This document shows positions 63,441 to 64,000 of a stretch of 64,000 nt of DNA, in pieces. How positions within the stretch are numbered: the first letter of the stretch is position 1; the number at the start of each line of letters is the position of its first letter. The DNA is taken from positions 10,982,205 to 11,046,204 of the forward strand of contig JABAKD010000005.1 of the NCBI GenBank assembly GCA_012845835.1, in the 5' to 3' direction. The notes below the pieces were generated by a model. The model was not told where the DNA came from. It saw only the letters and a list, made by a program, of their open reading frames with translations, and ran no database searches. Source of the stretch: Undaria pinnatifida (lineage: Eukaryota; Sar; Phaeophyceae; Laminariales; Alariaceae). The position numbers were made by a program, and so were the translations under genes.

Positions 63441-64000
63441 TAAATTTAAGTATACCCGTGAGACGATCACACTAGCCGAGGATAGTCTCAACACTTGAGG
63501 ATCCCCTAACCGGCGAGAAGGTCAGAAAGTTTTTGCCCAAGAACACGTGCAACGCCAACCGAGGGATGACGCTGATCGGCACTCCCCATGGCCCAGGTAC
63601 ACACACGGCGAAAATATGGTAAAAATATGGAATGGAATTCCGACGATTTTTGAGCGCTGAGGATCCCCCGTCATTCGCAAACTGTAGCATCAAATTTTGA
63701 GAGCTAGTTCTACCGTACGGGCACACCCCCCTCACGGGAAAATGCTAATCGTCGCCAACTGGGACTTTCTCTCTATGCGCTCAAATCACGAGACAGACAC
63801 GGCTCGAACCGATACCGGTACTCCGTTGTGCAGGTTGCTCTAGGTTTGACGCACTCTCCTTGAACCGATCTCGATGTTTGGTTTCTGATTCTCCGCCGTA
63901 CACCCTAAGCTACCAGCGCGCCACAAAAACCGAAAGAACAAGGTCCAATGCATGCAGCCGAGGCCTCAACACCACTCTCTCGATTCGGTAAATCTGCGAA
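63441..64000. other. Right edge, nothing assigned
   Basis: 63585-63700 shows weak family E character (GGCCCAGGTACACAC, CGACGATTTTTGAGC). No exon or RNA gene recognised. Confidence 0.4.

Overview
This is eukaryotic nuclear DNA, dominated by one very large split gene on the + strand. Twenty-seven exons between 2205 and 53780 join in frame into 1,205 codons plus a stop. They encode WDR35 (IFT121), a subunit of the IFT-A intraflagellar transport complex. The first roughly 45 residues of the protein are not in the window, so the gene's 5' end lies to the left. Exons make up about 7% of the gene. The 26 introns average about 1.8 kb; 24 are GT-AG and two are GC-AG. I infer an alga that makes flagellated cells, possibly a brown alga or related stramenopile. 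That rests on the IFT gene, the intron sizes, the GC-rich exons and the internal TTAGGG-type motifs, and it is not proven.

Layout. 1-2204 is the tail of an upstream intron. 2205-53780 is WDR35: exons 1-14 encode the WD40 beta-propeller half, exons 15-26 the helical TPR-like half, and exon 27 a C-terminal CxxC...CxxC zinc-finger-like tail. 53781-59900 shows no gene I can recognise. 60240-60599 on the - strand is a probable terminal coding exon of an unidentified gene that converges on WDR35.

The introns are packed with repeats: (a) pentanucleotide GGGTC arrays up to about 550 bp, which lie inside a dispersed family with inverted-repeat ends; (b) at least five MITE-like families of 90-300 bp, several of which share a CTAYSGTAG-like terminal motif; (c) a 1.35-kb inverted-repeat element made of CGGATATCCGCTCCG units; (d) several minisatellites.

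The most unusual feature is that at least ten WDR35 exons have decayed partial copies of themselves in an adjacent intron. Nearly all copies lie upstream and span the 3' splice site plus the first part of the exon. The extreme case is exon 25 (51997-52057), the last unit of a degenerate ~82-bp tandem array of about ten units, all derived from its own splice-acceptor/exon-start block. The terminal exon of the - strand gene shows the same pattern. This suggests introns here lengthen through repeated tandem duplication across exon boundaries, leaving fossil exons. All identifications come from reading the sequence and from remembered family features; no database search was possible.
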